Shown: positions 42,221-53,145, numbered from the stretch's first letter. The stretch: 64,000 nucleotides of DNA from Orientallactaga sibirica (GCA_036365145.1 JAEOAD010000026.1:5170001-5234000), one strand, 5' to 3'. The notes: a model not told the origin generated them from the sequence alone. Made by a program: numbers and translations.

Positions 42221-44291
42221 GTGTTTATGCTTTCTTCATGGGTTTTGGGCATGCCTTTTGGTGCTACGTGCATGCAAACTGCCATCTGAGAAGGTTGTCC
42301 CACAGGTTACACACAGGCCACATGACAGGAAATGCATTTGTAATGTTCTCTTGGACACTACTTCATTGTTATGAGCCAAGTGGATGGGCTCTTGTGACTA
42401 TGCTTTGGCTGCCTCTTGCTCATTGACTTCAGAGCCCTTGACCCTCATGGTGATGGCTTTTGGTTAGAAGACACTGAAGAGGCTTTTTTCAGTGAAGGTT
42501 CATGCTTACTGCTGAGCAGTCGGAGCTGGATCATTGTCAGGTCTTGCTTGGTTGGAGTTTGCTGGCTCCTAAATGATGTTGTGTGAAACCAGCCTGGGAT
42601 GAGGGGCAGCAGGTGAAGCCACTGGAGACTGGGCAGGGACATAAGAAGCAGCTAGCTTGCCAGGGTTCTCATCACAGGTGCTTTACCATGCTCTGGCGTT
42701 TATACACATTGAGTGACTTGGCGAGGCCATGCTCCCTAAGAGGAAAACAAGTAATTATCTCGGTGTACCATTTTAAGGTGTTGGAGAAAACAGTATTTAC
42801 TTTTGCCAGGATGCTACTCTTCTTTTTCCAGTGATTCCTCATACTTTAAAGGATCTTTCCATGTGGTGCTTCATACATTGGAGAAATGTAGCCTGCTTAA
42901 TTAAAATGGAGCCCAACCTGCTCGATGAGTACCTGAGTAACCCAGAGAAGACTGAAGTTTCGTAGTGTGAGGAAAACTCTGGATTAGTGGCCCAAAGCTG
43001 TGGCAGGTAAGGCACAAATTCTGCCAGCATTGGGATTGAGAGAGAGGCAGCAGTTGAAGAGTCTCCTCCGCTGTTGGAGAACACCACAAGTGCATCCATC
43101 CGTCCATCTGTCATCTACCAGTGCTGCGAGATGCGCAGTGGGAAAGATCATGGAGCCAGTACTGTACTGGGGAACTTAGAGACTCCTATTCAGTCATTGG
43201 CTACTCCTATACAAAGAATTTATGATTGAGGAATAGCTAAGCTTTGGTCAAATGGCAATATATGAGTAGGGTTCCTATGGTCACAAAAGGCATAGGTGTG
43301 ATGGGGACATGCCGAGCTAAATGTCATATTCTGTAGAAAGCCAAGAGGAGTGCATTACGGATGACACAGGCCATGCCAGGCACAGTGAACGGGAGAGACA
43401 GGTAATGGTGTATACGGCATGTGGCACCTGTAGCTAAGGCTCAGGTGAGAAACTCGTCCTGCTCAAGCGTGGAGAACCTATTCCACACCACATAGGGTCG
43501 TCAGTGAGGGCTTGTTAAAAGCCATGGATGAAAGCATGGAGCTGGGGAGTCTGTGGACACTGGACAGCGGAAGATGTTAAGCTTATCGTAGTGGGGGTCT
43601 AACTCCTCTCCTGGCCTTGGTTTTCCCCACCTGTAAAGTAAGACCTCTGTTTCCAAAGGTCTTTCCAAGTTCAGTTTTTCAAAAATCACAATAGATCTTG
43701 ACATTGTCAGTAAGAATGTAACTGCCTTTGGTGTTTGATCCACACGAAGGGCGGGGACTGACACTTCTGGTTCCACTGCCTTTGGAGGGAGCGCAGGAGG
43801 TCTGTTCTGCTGACTACCGAATCCTTGTTGGCATGCACAGAATCTCAGGCAGCCAGTCTAGTAACCACCAGGTCTCTCTGTGAGTGTCCTTGCAATCTGT
43901 CACTAGACTACTGTTCGTCATTTGTCTTTTTCCAAAATATTTGTTTATTAGAGAGAGAGAAAAAAAAATGGGTGCACCAGGGCCTCCAGACATGTGTAAA
44001 CACCTTCTGCATCTGGCTTAAGTGAGTCCTGGGGAACTGAACCTGGGTCCTTTGACTTTGTAGGCAAGTGCCTTAATTGCTAAGCCACTTCTCTTGCCCC
44101 TCAAAATATCTTATTTATTTGAGAGAGAGAGGCAGATAGAGAGTATGGGTGCACTGGGACCTCTAGCTGCTGCAAATGAACTCCAGATGCATGTGCCACC
44201 TTGTGCATCTGGCTTTACATAGGTACTGGGAATTGAACCTGTGTCCTTAGGCTTCGCAAGCAAGCACCTTAACTGCTGAGCCATCTTTCCA
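42221..44291. repeat. 2.06-kb tandem duplication, unit B
   Basis: Nearly identical to unit A; I count roughly 16-20 differences, about half of them one-to-three-base indels. Examples are ccgcaaact against catgcaaact near the start and ctccacaag against caccacaag. Confidence 0.95.
43928..44100 (-). repeat. Dip SINE, internally deleted (unit B)
   Basis: Paralogue of the 41864 copy. The A-run after gagagaga is shorter by two bases. Confidence 0.9.
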
Positions 44292-44292
44292 G
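44101..44292 (-). repeat. Dip SINE (unit B)
   Basis: Paralogue of the 42038 copy that continues to the natural head (gccatctttccagt). Confidence 0.92.
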
Positions 44293-44297
44293 TACTA

Positions 44298-44465
44298 TTT
44301 CTTTTTCTTTTCTTTTTTTTGTTTTTTCCGAGGTAGGGTCTCACTCTGGCCCAGGCTGACCTGGAATTCACTATGTAGTCTCAGGGTGGCCTTGAACTCA
44401 CGGCGATCCTCCTACCTCTGCCTCCCAAGTGCTGGGATTAAAGGTGTGTGCCACCATGCCCGGCT
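44298..44465 (-). repeat. B1 SINE
   Basis: Complete B1 immediately right of the duplication. Confidence 0.93.
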
Positions 44466-45287
44466 CAGGTTATGCTCTTATCCCCTTGCCCCTGCTCCCG
44501 TTACCCTGGGGCCCTCCTCACTGGGGTTATGGTATTCACTGTGGGGTCATGAAGGCCTCACTCGGTCCCTGTGGGGTAGTGGAGATGGGAGGAGACTGTG
44601 CCTCTGGATAGTCCTACCCACTCTGTGGCTCTTACACTCTTTCCTTTCCTTCTTCTGCAATGTCCCCTGAGCCACGGCAGGCCTGTTGGCAGTCTGACTT
44701 AGTGATGAGTTCTCTGTAGCCTCTGGATTTCTGCTTTGATGGGTTTTATTGATCACTGTGTCTGTCACCTTCACCCTGGAGCTGGTTGTCAGGTGAGCAG
44801 TGAGAGCAGTATTCATGTTGCTGCTTCCTTTGCAGTTTCTTCTGGACCCTGGCAGATGTAGTAGAGGTGGCCCATCGCGTGTGCCATGCCCAGCTTTGTT
44901 ACTCATCTTGACCTAAGAGAAACTTCTTCTGCCCTTCAATTACTTCAGCTGAGATTTAACACTGAGCAGAGATGTGGGTTTCTATAACCGAAACACCAAA
45001 GTCTGGGCTGGGTTGACCTTTACATACGTCACCTGAGTGTTACTGGCTGTGGTTGGTTTGCTTAGAGAACTCCCCCAGAATAACATCAGCACACACCTGT
45101 CTTCTCATCAGAAGTCCTGCAGCCTTCATCCACAGCGGGAACTTTTCAGTGTGTGTTCTCCCTCCCTCAGAGATCCTTCTCCCCTCTGTCCCATGTCCCT
45201 TTCCTCTTTTTCCATCTGTCTCCATGGAATAGAGCAGAACTGCTGATTAGAAGAAAGCAAAGGATTGCCAGAGCATTAGGATGAAGG

Positions 45288-45327
<40 letters not shown>

Positions 45328-47212
45328 TGGGTCACCTGACTTAGCAGCCAAGCCTCCCAGAGTACATCATCTGGCATTCCAGAATGTAGAGTTCCCTCCC
45401 AGAGTAAAGCTATATTTTGATAGCTTGTGGTTTTTAGAATATCATCTAAACTTACAAACAGAGGCATTCTTCTCAATTATACCCCAACTCCACCATAATC
45501 TTCCCTTTCTTCTTGCCTTCTCTAGAAATTATTGGAATCACTTAGAAAAGCTAGGGGATTGTACAAAAGTTGTTTAAAAGCAGATCGCCTTAAGTCTGAG
45601 CAATGTGATAATTCAAAGGAGTTTTAGGTGTTGCTCATTCTGTTTATAAAGCACATTCCTGAACCCGAATGAAGCATTCAGAGTTCCTGATGAGCTATGG
45701 CCCATTGAGCTAAAGCCCAAGTTTGCTGGTGCTCACTGTAACTGTCAAGGAGTTAACATTACCTGTGCCATGTCTAAACATTAACCAGAGGCCTTCTTCT
45801 ACCATGCCTGTTATCAGCAATGACTCGGAATGCTGCCTGGCAGTCAGTTTTGTTCTCCTCTGAGGAGATGCTAGGACAGGATGAGACTAGACACTAGGCC
45901 ACAACAAAGGAAGATTCGTGATTATCTGCACAGAACCACTGGCTTCGTGGTTGCATAGTTTGCCTTTTTAACATTTTATACCCTTCTGTCACCCCCTGCC
46001 TGCCTCTTGCTTACTTGGATCTCAGGAACAAGATTGAAGTGATTATTTCATTGTGTAACAGTAACTAGTGCTTTGTTTCCTGTTTGGGGTGCTCATTTGA
46101 ACTGTTTCATGGAAACAGTGGTAGTAGTGGCTTACTATTCAACACAGTCGTGTGCTTTCTGCTTAATGACACAGATGTTAACGTCGCCCGGGCCACTCAT
46201 ATTTGGGGAAGGGGTTACTTCCACAGATGTGATTATTGACAAAAGGCTGGGTCGCCCAGAAACTTAAACCCGGAACTCACGGCTGGGAAGATCTCGGAGG
46301 CTGAGTAGCGCCTGGAGTGCATGCTTTGCCATCTTGCCACCTTGGAGCAAAGCCGTGGTGCCTCCCAGCTTCTGAGCCTAGTGGGCCCCACAGAACTTTA
46401 GCCCATTTCTATATGGAGTGCTTTGGAGTGGCCATTTCTCTTCGCCTCTTATTTGCTCTCAAATACCCTTGGAAATAGAGCTGATGAGGCGCATTGAGCC
46501 ATGGCATCAAAAGCCATTCATTGATGGTCTTTGTTAGGCCCTTCTGTACTCTTGGTCTTAATTTTTGTTTTTTAAATCACTTTAAAGAATTACTCTTGCA
46601 ACACTCATTAAAATGTAAATAGTGAAGCGCTCTCACCCTACCCTTCTTCATGGAGATACCATTGCAACCACCTGGGTGTCTGGATTTTCTTTTCTATGCA
46701 CTTAGCTACACTTACATATGGCCTTGTACAGATGGGATTATTCTGCGCATCTGTTAGATGTGCTGGCTGGGGCTTCCCTGGATGTAGGGTCCTTTCAGTG
46801 CACTATAACAAGACCTCATCAGATAGTGAGCCAGGACAGATTCCCAGGCACTTGGCGGAGTGGCATTTATCCTAAGTCCTTGGTTTCTCTCTTCTCCCAG
46901 AAGCCACAGTCAGGTGTTGCTCCACTTTCTTCTGGATCTAGCGTTCACAGTTCTTGATTCTTTCTGTCTTGTTCTAACAGAAGAGTCTTCTGGAATAGAA
47001 GTTCAGTGTCATTCAGTTCCTTCCATCCAAGACATGAGCACACAGACCCCTTCGTGGGAGTTTTCACGCCGGTCTGTGTGCCTGTTCTTTGTTCCCAGAG
47101 AACCACGAGCCCTCTAATCACGTGGTCCCTGTGGTTCTGCAGGTACAGTCTGCCTCACTGTTTCAGATGATAAAGCCCTGCTGTTTCCAGGTTTCCAATA
47201 AGCTGCTCTTCT
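44466..47212. other. single-copy DNA, possible conserved noncoding block
   Basis: Largest single-copy stretch in the middle of the window. It has no SINE. A 119-codon minus-strand frame at 44547-44906 has no recognised family. The interval 45590-45870 is unbroken and AT/GC balanced (tctgtttataaagcacattc, ttaaccagaggccttcttct) and looks like a candidate conserved noncoding element. Confidence 0.4.
45290..45327. repeat. (GT)n microsatellite
   Basis: About 18 GT units. Confidence 0.97.
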
Positions 47213-47225
47213 CTGGCTGCTTTCT

Positions 47226-47311
47226 CCCATCCAAGTACTAACCAGGCCTGACCCTGCTTAGCTTCTGAGATCAGATGAGCTCGGGCGCGTTCAGGGTGGT
47301 ATGGCTGAGGC
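47226..47311 (-). pseudogene. 5S rRNA retropseudogene, 3'-truncated, tailless
   Basis: The minus strand matches 5S rRNA from about nucleotide 2 to 87 of 121. Recognisable blocks are ccataccaccctgaacgcgc, gaagctaagcagggtc and ggcctggttagtacttggat. The last third is absent and there is no poly(A) tail. A perfect 13-bp direct repeat, ctggctgctttct, flanks it at 47213-47225 and 47312-47324. The next three 5S bases (AGA) coincide with the first target bases, so priming by microhomology is plausible. Several substitutions are CpG-decay type. Without its 3' end and intact internal promoter it should not be a working 5S gene. Confidence 0.9.
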
Positions 47312-47582
47312 CTGGCTGCTTTCTATGTGCTCTGCTCCCATCCTTGGTTCATTTCTCACCCCGTGTTCTCCACGTGAAGCACTCTGACTAGGCTCTACTC
47401 CTTATGGAGCCCCTGTGTGCTCAGGATGGGGCCTGCTGGCCTCGGAAGTGCTGTGTGGATGAGGTGCTCACACCCACACGACCTGCACAGATCTGGCCAA
47501 CGGCCTTGGGTCTGCCTGCTACATTAGATTTATTGGATTACAACATCTGATAGCTGCATCCAGTGGTTCTCTACGATTCTTT

Positions 47583-48778
47583 TTTTTCTTTTTTTTTTAA
47601 TTATTATTTTTTTATTGACAACTTCTATACTTACATACAAAAAAACCCATGATATTTCCCTCTCCTCCCCCCTTCCACTTTAGAACACCAATCTCCATCA
47701 TATCCCCTCCCTCTCTCCATTATTCTCTCTTTTGATTTGATGTCATCATCTTTCTCTTCTATTTTGAGGGTCTTGCGAAGGTATTGCTAGGCACTGCAAG
47801 GTCACGGATATGGAGGCCAATTTCTGTCAGGGCAGTTGCATTGTAAGAAGTCATACCCTTCCTTTGGCTCTTCCATTCTATCCACCCCCTCTTCCGCAAT
47901 GGTCCCTGAGCCTTGGAGGGTGTGACAGGGGTGTTTCAGTGCTGGGCACTCCTCCATCCCTTCTTCTCAGCACTATGTTGCCTTTTGGGTCATCCCAGTG
48001 GTCATCACCATCTGAAAAGAGAAGCTTCTCTAACCAGAAGTGAGAGTAGCGTTAATATGTGAATATGAACATTAAGTGCAGTGCTTTCAGGGCAGCTTGA
48101 TGGGAATAATATATACAGTTAGCCAGACAAGAGCAGGCTTTATACCCTAAGGCTCATGACTTCACCTGCCAAAGACTTTTGCTTAGGTTTTTCAGTACCA
48201 GGCATGTATTCCCTCCCATAGAGAGGGACTTCAGTCCAATTATGGAGCAGTTGGTTACCCCAAGAGTAGACATGCCACTATTGCACCCGTTCAGTCATTG
48301 GGCCTGTATGGCCAAACTTGAATATTCAGTGCCCACTGTTTTCACTGCTGATGACTTCTGTCTCCCATACGGCTGCATGCAGTGCAGCTTTTTCCAGCTT
48401 TCAGTTGGCTGGTCTACAGGGAGAAGGTTTTCTGCTCCGCACCAGCTTGCTTTCTCAGTGACCTTGCCTCTCAGGCAAGAGATGTCTTCAGCAATAGGGT
48501 CTTACTATCTGTTTCTCAAGGGAAACCAAGGGCTTTGGCAAAAGCCTTTAATGTTTTAGAGGCTACCGGAACCTCCTTGGCCAACAACTCACTGGAAGGT
48601 ATCCCATCCCAAGCACTGAAAATTTTTTAGTAACAGTCTACAGCTTCTAGATATGCCATTATTCAAAAAAGTAGGTTTACATAAGTCTTATTCACAATAT
48701 CTTGAATTTAGATTGACCCTCCCCCTGCCCTTCTTTTACACATTCTCTTCCATGGCCTTGCTTAGGCCATTCCCCTCT
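47583..48778 (-). mobile_element. L1-type LINE, 3' terminal fragment with target-site duplication (copy 3)
   Basis: Poly-T complement at the left edge, then the same 3' region as copies 1 and 2. The direct repeat ctcta(c/t)gattcttt flanks it (47569-47582 and 48779-48792, 13 of 14 identical). This defines a 1.2-kb, 5'-truncated, target-primed insertion. More diverged than copies 1 and 2. Confidence 0.75.
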
Positions 48779-48792
48779 CTCTATGATTCTTT

Positions 48793-49589
48793 CACCTCAG
48801 ATTGCAATAGGATCCATGTCTGTAAATTTGATACAGTCACTTCCATCAACAAGATGTTCTCTTAGCATCTTCAAAGAGGCTTCCTGTGTGAGGTAGCCCA
48901 GGGGAAGGAGGGGAGTAGATGTTTTTGCCTTAAAGAACTCTGCTCATACTTTTTGTCCTTCATCATCAGTGCCCCCCTGCAGTACGAGGGGAGCTCAGGC
49001 AGAACTGAGTCGATAGCCATGGCAACGTAGAAGACTAGTCTCTTGGGCTTCTCAGTGCCAGTTTAACCCCCCGCAACTGTCTTCCTTTTCATCACCTTGA
49101 GGTATTTCTTAGGAGTTTCCCCTCATTGACACTCCCAAGTTCACACAAGGTCTTTCAGCCACAGTACACTAATCCCAGAGGCCAGTCTCCTGTGTGCACT
49201 TCAGCGATATTTTCCTTATTCTCTAGCTGAAGGTTGACGTCACTCAGCCACCACTGGCTTCCCCATTTGTCTTTCTAGCTCACTCATCCCTGTTGGTTGG
49301 GACCCCTTTGTCCACTCAACATGCCACATCAGTTTAGTATCTTACTGTGATAGGCATTGACCCCTGCCCAGGAGTGTATTAGCAGCCTGCCCTGGCCGAG
49401 CACCCAGCTCAGCACTTGGAATGTCCCCCTTGATCCTTGGGCCTGGGAAGGTACCAGAGTGTCTACATAGTCATGAGATGGTTGCCTCTAACAGTTTTAT
49501 GCTTTTTCTTCTCCCTCTGAAATTAGTCATGGGTAGGAATAAACTGGCAATAGAGCTACATTAAAAAATATATATATTTTCGGTATATA
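48793..49589. other. single-copy DNA, no gene seen
   Basis: GC-moderate unique sequence; nothing recognised. Confidence 0.5.
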
Positions 49590-49735
49590 AGTATGTGTGC
49601 ACTTGTATGTGTGTTTCTTTGTATGGATGCTGATGTGTGCATGCTGTGGCACGGATGTAGAGGTCAGAGGACAACTTTGAACATCATCCATACCTTTTGC
49701 CTTGTTCAAGGCAGGGTCTGTAATCGCTCACCACC
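49590..49735. repeat. GT-rich dispersed rodent repeat
   Basis: gtatgtgtgcacttgtatgt, then tagaggtcagaggacaactt. Same family as the copies near 1.77, 50.06 and 53.2 kb. Confidence 0.55.
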
Positions 49736-50055
49736 ATGCCTTTTTAAAAGTTGGATTTCTGTATTTTTCTCTCTCGTGACACTCAAAGAGTTGAGTGGAT
49801 AGAAGTGTCCCTTGAAACTTGGAAAAGTAGAAAACATGTAAAGAGCTGGAATAAAAATTCCACAGATCTTGGCTATGCCTGGAAGGAGGATGCTAGCTGG
49901 AAAATGTATATATTATTATTGGACAGTAGATCTTCAGCTGGATTGAAGAAGGACTTCAGAAGCCACCCTACACTAAGGGCTTGTCATCAAACGTAGCACC
50001 TCGTTCATCCCAGCTATGCCCACACACAAGTTTGGGCTCCTTCTCTAAAATTTTA

Positions 50056-50195
50056 TCTGTGTGCACGTGTGCTCATGTGCGTGAGTGCAGGCACACATGA
50101 CACAACACCCGTGTGGAGGTCAGAGGATGACTTTGAGGTTGGTCCTCCCATTTCCACCTCATTTGAGGCAGGCAGGGTTTTCCTCTGTGGATCTG
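50056..50195. repeat. GT-rich dispersed rodent repeat
   Basis: tgtgtgcacgtgtgctcatg, then gtggaggtcagaggatgact, then atttgaggcaggcagggttt. Confidence 0.6.
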
Positions 50196-50439
50196 TTACG
50201 AGAATTTTGGGCTTCTTGCCAGTGTACCAAATAAACTTTGGGCACTCTAGATTCTTGTCTTATCAATTTAAAGAATGAAAACCATAGACCGGAGGGTAAG
50301 ACTTTGAAAGACTATTAGATTTAGAGAGGAAATGTAAAGGACTTTGCCATGTGGAAGGAAGCCAGTTAGCAGGTAGGTAGTCCCACATGGGAGCAGGGAT
50401 TGGGGTACCCCCATCTCAGCCCAGTAGGACCAAGATGAG

Positions 50440-50534
50440 GGAGATAGGGTCTTGCTATAGCCCAGGCTGACCTTGAACTCCTGCCTCTGCCTTCCAAGTG
50501 CTGGGATTGAAGGAATGTGCTACCATGGCCAGCT
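50440..50534 (-). repeat. old B1-related SINE
   Basis: gatagggtcttgctatagcc, then aagtgctgggattgaaggaa. Central block deleted. Confidence 0.78.
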
Positions 50535-50554
50535 GACAGAATGCTTTTTAAAAC

Positions 50555-50777
50555 ATTTTTAAAAATATTTATTTTTTTATTTGAGAGAGAGAAAGAGGCG
50601 GAGAGAAAGAAAGAGGGAGAGAATTGGCACACCAGGGCTTCCAGCCACTACAAATGAACTCCAGATGTGTGTGCCCCCTTATGTATCTGGCTTACTTGGA
50701 TCCTGGACAATCAAACTGGTATTCTTTGGCTTTGCAGGCAAGTGCCTTAACTGCTAAGCCACCTACCTCTCCAGCCC
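50555..50777 (-). repeat. Dip SINE
   Basis: Complete, with a short insertion in the head complement (gccacctacctctccagccc). Confidence 0.93.
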
Positions 50778-50784
50778 ACTTTTC

Positions 50785-51032
50785 TTTTATTTTTTTGGAG
50801 AGAGACAGAGAGAGAGACAGAGAGAGAGGGAGAGGAAGACAGAGATTGGCGCGCCAGCACCCTCTCAGCTGCTGCAAACGAATCCAGATGTGTGTGCCCC
50901 CTTGTGGTCAAGTGCGGTATTGCGCTCTTGCGTCACTTGTGCATCTGGCTAAACGTGGGACCTGGAGATTGGAACTGATGTTCTTAGGCTTAGGAGGCAG
51001 GCACCTTAACCGCTAAGCCATCTCTCCAGCTC
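50785..51032 (-). repeat. Dip SINE, long subtype
   Basis: Well-preserved example: gtggtcaagtgcggtattgc, gctcttgcgtcacttgtgc, gacctggagattggaactg. Confidence 0.94.
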
Positions 51033-51047
51033 CTCCAGACCACTTAA

Positions 51048-51295
51048 AAATTTTTTTAAAAATATTTTTTTATTTATTTATTTATTTATTTATTTGAGAG
51101 AGAGAGATCAGAAATAGGCAGGTAGAGAGTGAGAGAGAATAGGCGTGCCAGGGCCTCCAGCCACTGCAAACGAACTCCAGATGCGTGCGCCCCCTTGTCC
51201 ATCTGGCTTACATGGGTCCTGGAGAATCGAGCCTCGAACTTGGGTCCTTAGGCTTCACAGGCAAGCACTTAACCGCTAAGCCATCTCTTCAGCCC
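51048..51295 (-). repeat. Dip SINE, double-B-box subtype
   Basis: gagaatcgagcctcgaactt and aggcttcacaggcaagcact are both present. About six TTTA units in the tail. Confidence 0.94.
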
Positions 51296-51296
51296 T

Positions 51297-51519
51297 AAAA
51301 AATTTTAATTTATTTATTAGAGAAAGAGAGAGAAAGAGGCAGGGAGGGAGGGAGGGGAAGAGAGAGAGACAACGGGCATGCCAAGGCCTCCAGCTGCTGC
51401 AAATGAACTTCAGACGCATGCCCCACCTTGTACATCTGGCTTATGTGGGTCTTTGGGAATTGAACCTGGGTTTTTTGGCTTTGCAGGCAAGCACTTTAAC
51501 CACTAAGCCATCTCTAGCC
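51297..51519 (-). repeat. Dip SINE
   Basis: Complete; the head complement has lost 'ctcc' (gccatctctagcct). Confidence 0.92.
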
Positions 51520-51520
51520 T

Positions 51521-51612
51521 CAGAATGCTTTGTATGTGGGCTATGGGGAAGGAACTTGAACACTCAGGCTTGAGTACCAGTCCTTTGTCAATGAGCCATC
51601 TTCCCAGTCCTA
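51521..51612 (-). repeat. old tRNA-derived SINE, 5' half
   Basis: gggctatggggaaggaactt to atgagccatcttcccagtcc, the head and B-box region of an old copy. Confidence 0.6.
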
Positions 51613-51694
51613 GGATTCTTGTTAAATTATGTAGATGAGTCTCCCCCTCTTTCATTTATTTACTTTTAAAATTCAGATGAATGTTGCACCTTGT

Positions 51695-51878
51695 GTATTT
51701 TGGTTTTTTTGTTTTTTGTTTGTTTTGTTTTGTTTTTTTGAGGTAAGGTCTTGCTCTCTAGCCCAGGCTGACCTGCAGTTCACTATGTAGTCTCAGTCTG
51801 GCTTCAAACTCATAGCAATTCTCCTACCTCTGCCTCCTGAGTGTTGGGATTAAAGGCATTTGCCACGATACCCAGTGA
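51695..51878 (-). repeat. B1 SINE
   Basis: Complete, with a GTTTT-type tail complement. Confidence 0.92.
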
Positions 51879-51929
51879 ATTTCCTCCTCTTAAACTTTAT
51901 TAATTGTCATGTACCCCAGTTAATGCCCC

Positions 51930-52252
51930 CCCTTTTTTTTGGTTGTTTTTTTGAGGTAGGGCTTTTTTTTGTTTTGTTTTGTTTTTTTTTCCGAGGTAGG
52001 GTCTCACTCTGACCCAGGCTGCCTGGAATTAACTATGTAGTCTCAGGGTGGCCTCAAACTCCCAGCGATCCTCCTACCTCTGCCTCCCAAATGCTGGGAT
52101 TAAAGGCGTACACCACCACACCCGTCTTGAGGTAGGGTTTTACTTTAGCCCAGGCTGACCTGGAATTTACTATGTAGTCTCTCAGGGTGGCCTCGAACTC
52201 ATGGCCTCCCAAGTGCTGGGACTAAAGGCTTGTGCCACCATGCCCGACTTCC
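51930..52252 (-). repeat. B1 SINE (outer) split by another B1
   Basis: Its first bases (ttgaggtaggg) are repeated at 51951-51961 and 52127-52137 around the inner copy. The body resumes at 52127 and ends near 52252. The 'gatcctcctacctctg' block is missing. Confidence 0.92.
51966..52126 (-). repeat. B1 SINE (inner)
   Basis: Complete copy inserted within the 3' edge of the outer B1; the duplicated target is ttgaggtaggg plus a few T. Confidence 0.93.
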
Positions 52253-52282
52253 CAGCTAATACTCTTAATATAAAACAGACTA

Positions 52283-52492
52283 TATTAGAGATGACTTAGT
52301 GGTTAAGGTGCTTGCCTGTGAAGCCTAAGGACCCATATTCAACTCGCCAGATCCTACATGAGTTAGATGCACAAGATGACACATGTGCAAGGTTGTACAT
52401 GAACACCAGGTGGTGCACACATTTGGAGTTCAGTTATAGTGGCTGGAGGCCTTGGTGTGCCAATTCCACCCCTCCCCACCCCATAATAAAAA
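52283..52492 (+). repeat. Dip SINE, diverged, with body insertion
   Basis: Plus-strand copy. Between the two halves of the body lies 'caaggttgtacatgaacacc aggtggtgcacac', about 30 extra bases unlike the long-subtype block. Confidence 0.85.
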
Positions 52493-52516
52493 AGGTCAGT
52501 CTGTCTGGCTTCCCTC

Positions 52517-52537
52517 AAAAAAAAAAAAAAAAAAAAA
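52517..52537. repeat. A homopolymer
   Basis: About 21 A, following a short unique piece after the Dip copy. Confidence 0.9.
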
Positions 52538-52539
52538 GA

Positions 52540-53145
52540 CAAAAAATAACCCCAAAAACCACCACCACCAGAGTAGAGGCCATAAATTTGGAGTCAAGAT
52601 GCTCATCTGCTAATGAACTTCTCTCTCATAAAAGCAAATATTTTCAAAAATGAAGAAGCCTAAACCAAGCTTGTTTGAGATTTGCTTTTGTAGGCATCTC
52701 AGAGGCCCCATACAGGTTGGCCTGGAGGGTGGGATAGACCAAGCAGGCCAGTGTGGTCCTTGGAGTCACCAGTGCCTGCTTCCTGGGGCATGCACCCTGT
52801 TTGGGCATGTACAGCTCCTAAAATGCTATTTATCCATCAACACACTGACCCCCTTTTAAGTTCCATTGTTCTGTTGTTTTGACTAGAAAAGTGGCACTTG
52901 TTACAAAACCAGTTTCTGTGATCTAGAACAGCATTCTCCAACCTTGTGTGCATCAAAGTCATCTCGCCCCACCTCCTGAGTGTCTGATTCAGTAGCCTTG
53001 GGGTGGGACCTGAGAATCTGCATTTCTAACAAGTTCCAAAGATGCTGCTGTTGCTACTACTGATCTGCCATCTTTCTTTGAGATGGTACAAGGAAACAAG
53101 TGTCATCTTTAACCATAATATTTGGAGGTGGTTAACACCTCAGGG
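52540..53145. other. single-copy DNA, no gene seen
   Basis: Includes a sequence near 52920-53050 (gcattctccaaccttgtgtg, gggtgggacctgagaatctg) with the texture of an old mammalian interspersed repeat that I cannot name. Confidence 0.35.

Noticed and set aside
40521..42834. identical 83-91-codon frames repeated 2.06 kb apart as a gene pair
   Set aside because: They repeat because the DNA is duplicated. Neighbouring noncoding bases are just as conserved, so there is no sign of coding selection.
47226..47311. functional 5S rRNA gene
   Set aside because: The last 34 or so bases are missing, several conserved positions are changed, and a 13-bp target-site duplication marks it as a retrocopy.
52920..53050. 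old MIR or DNA-transposon fragment
   Set aside because: The texture is suggestive but I could not align enough bases by eye to name a family.
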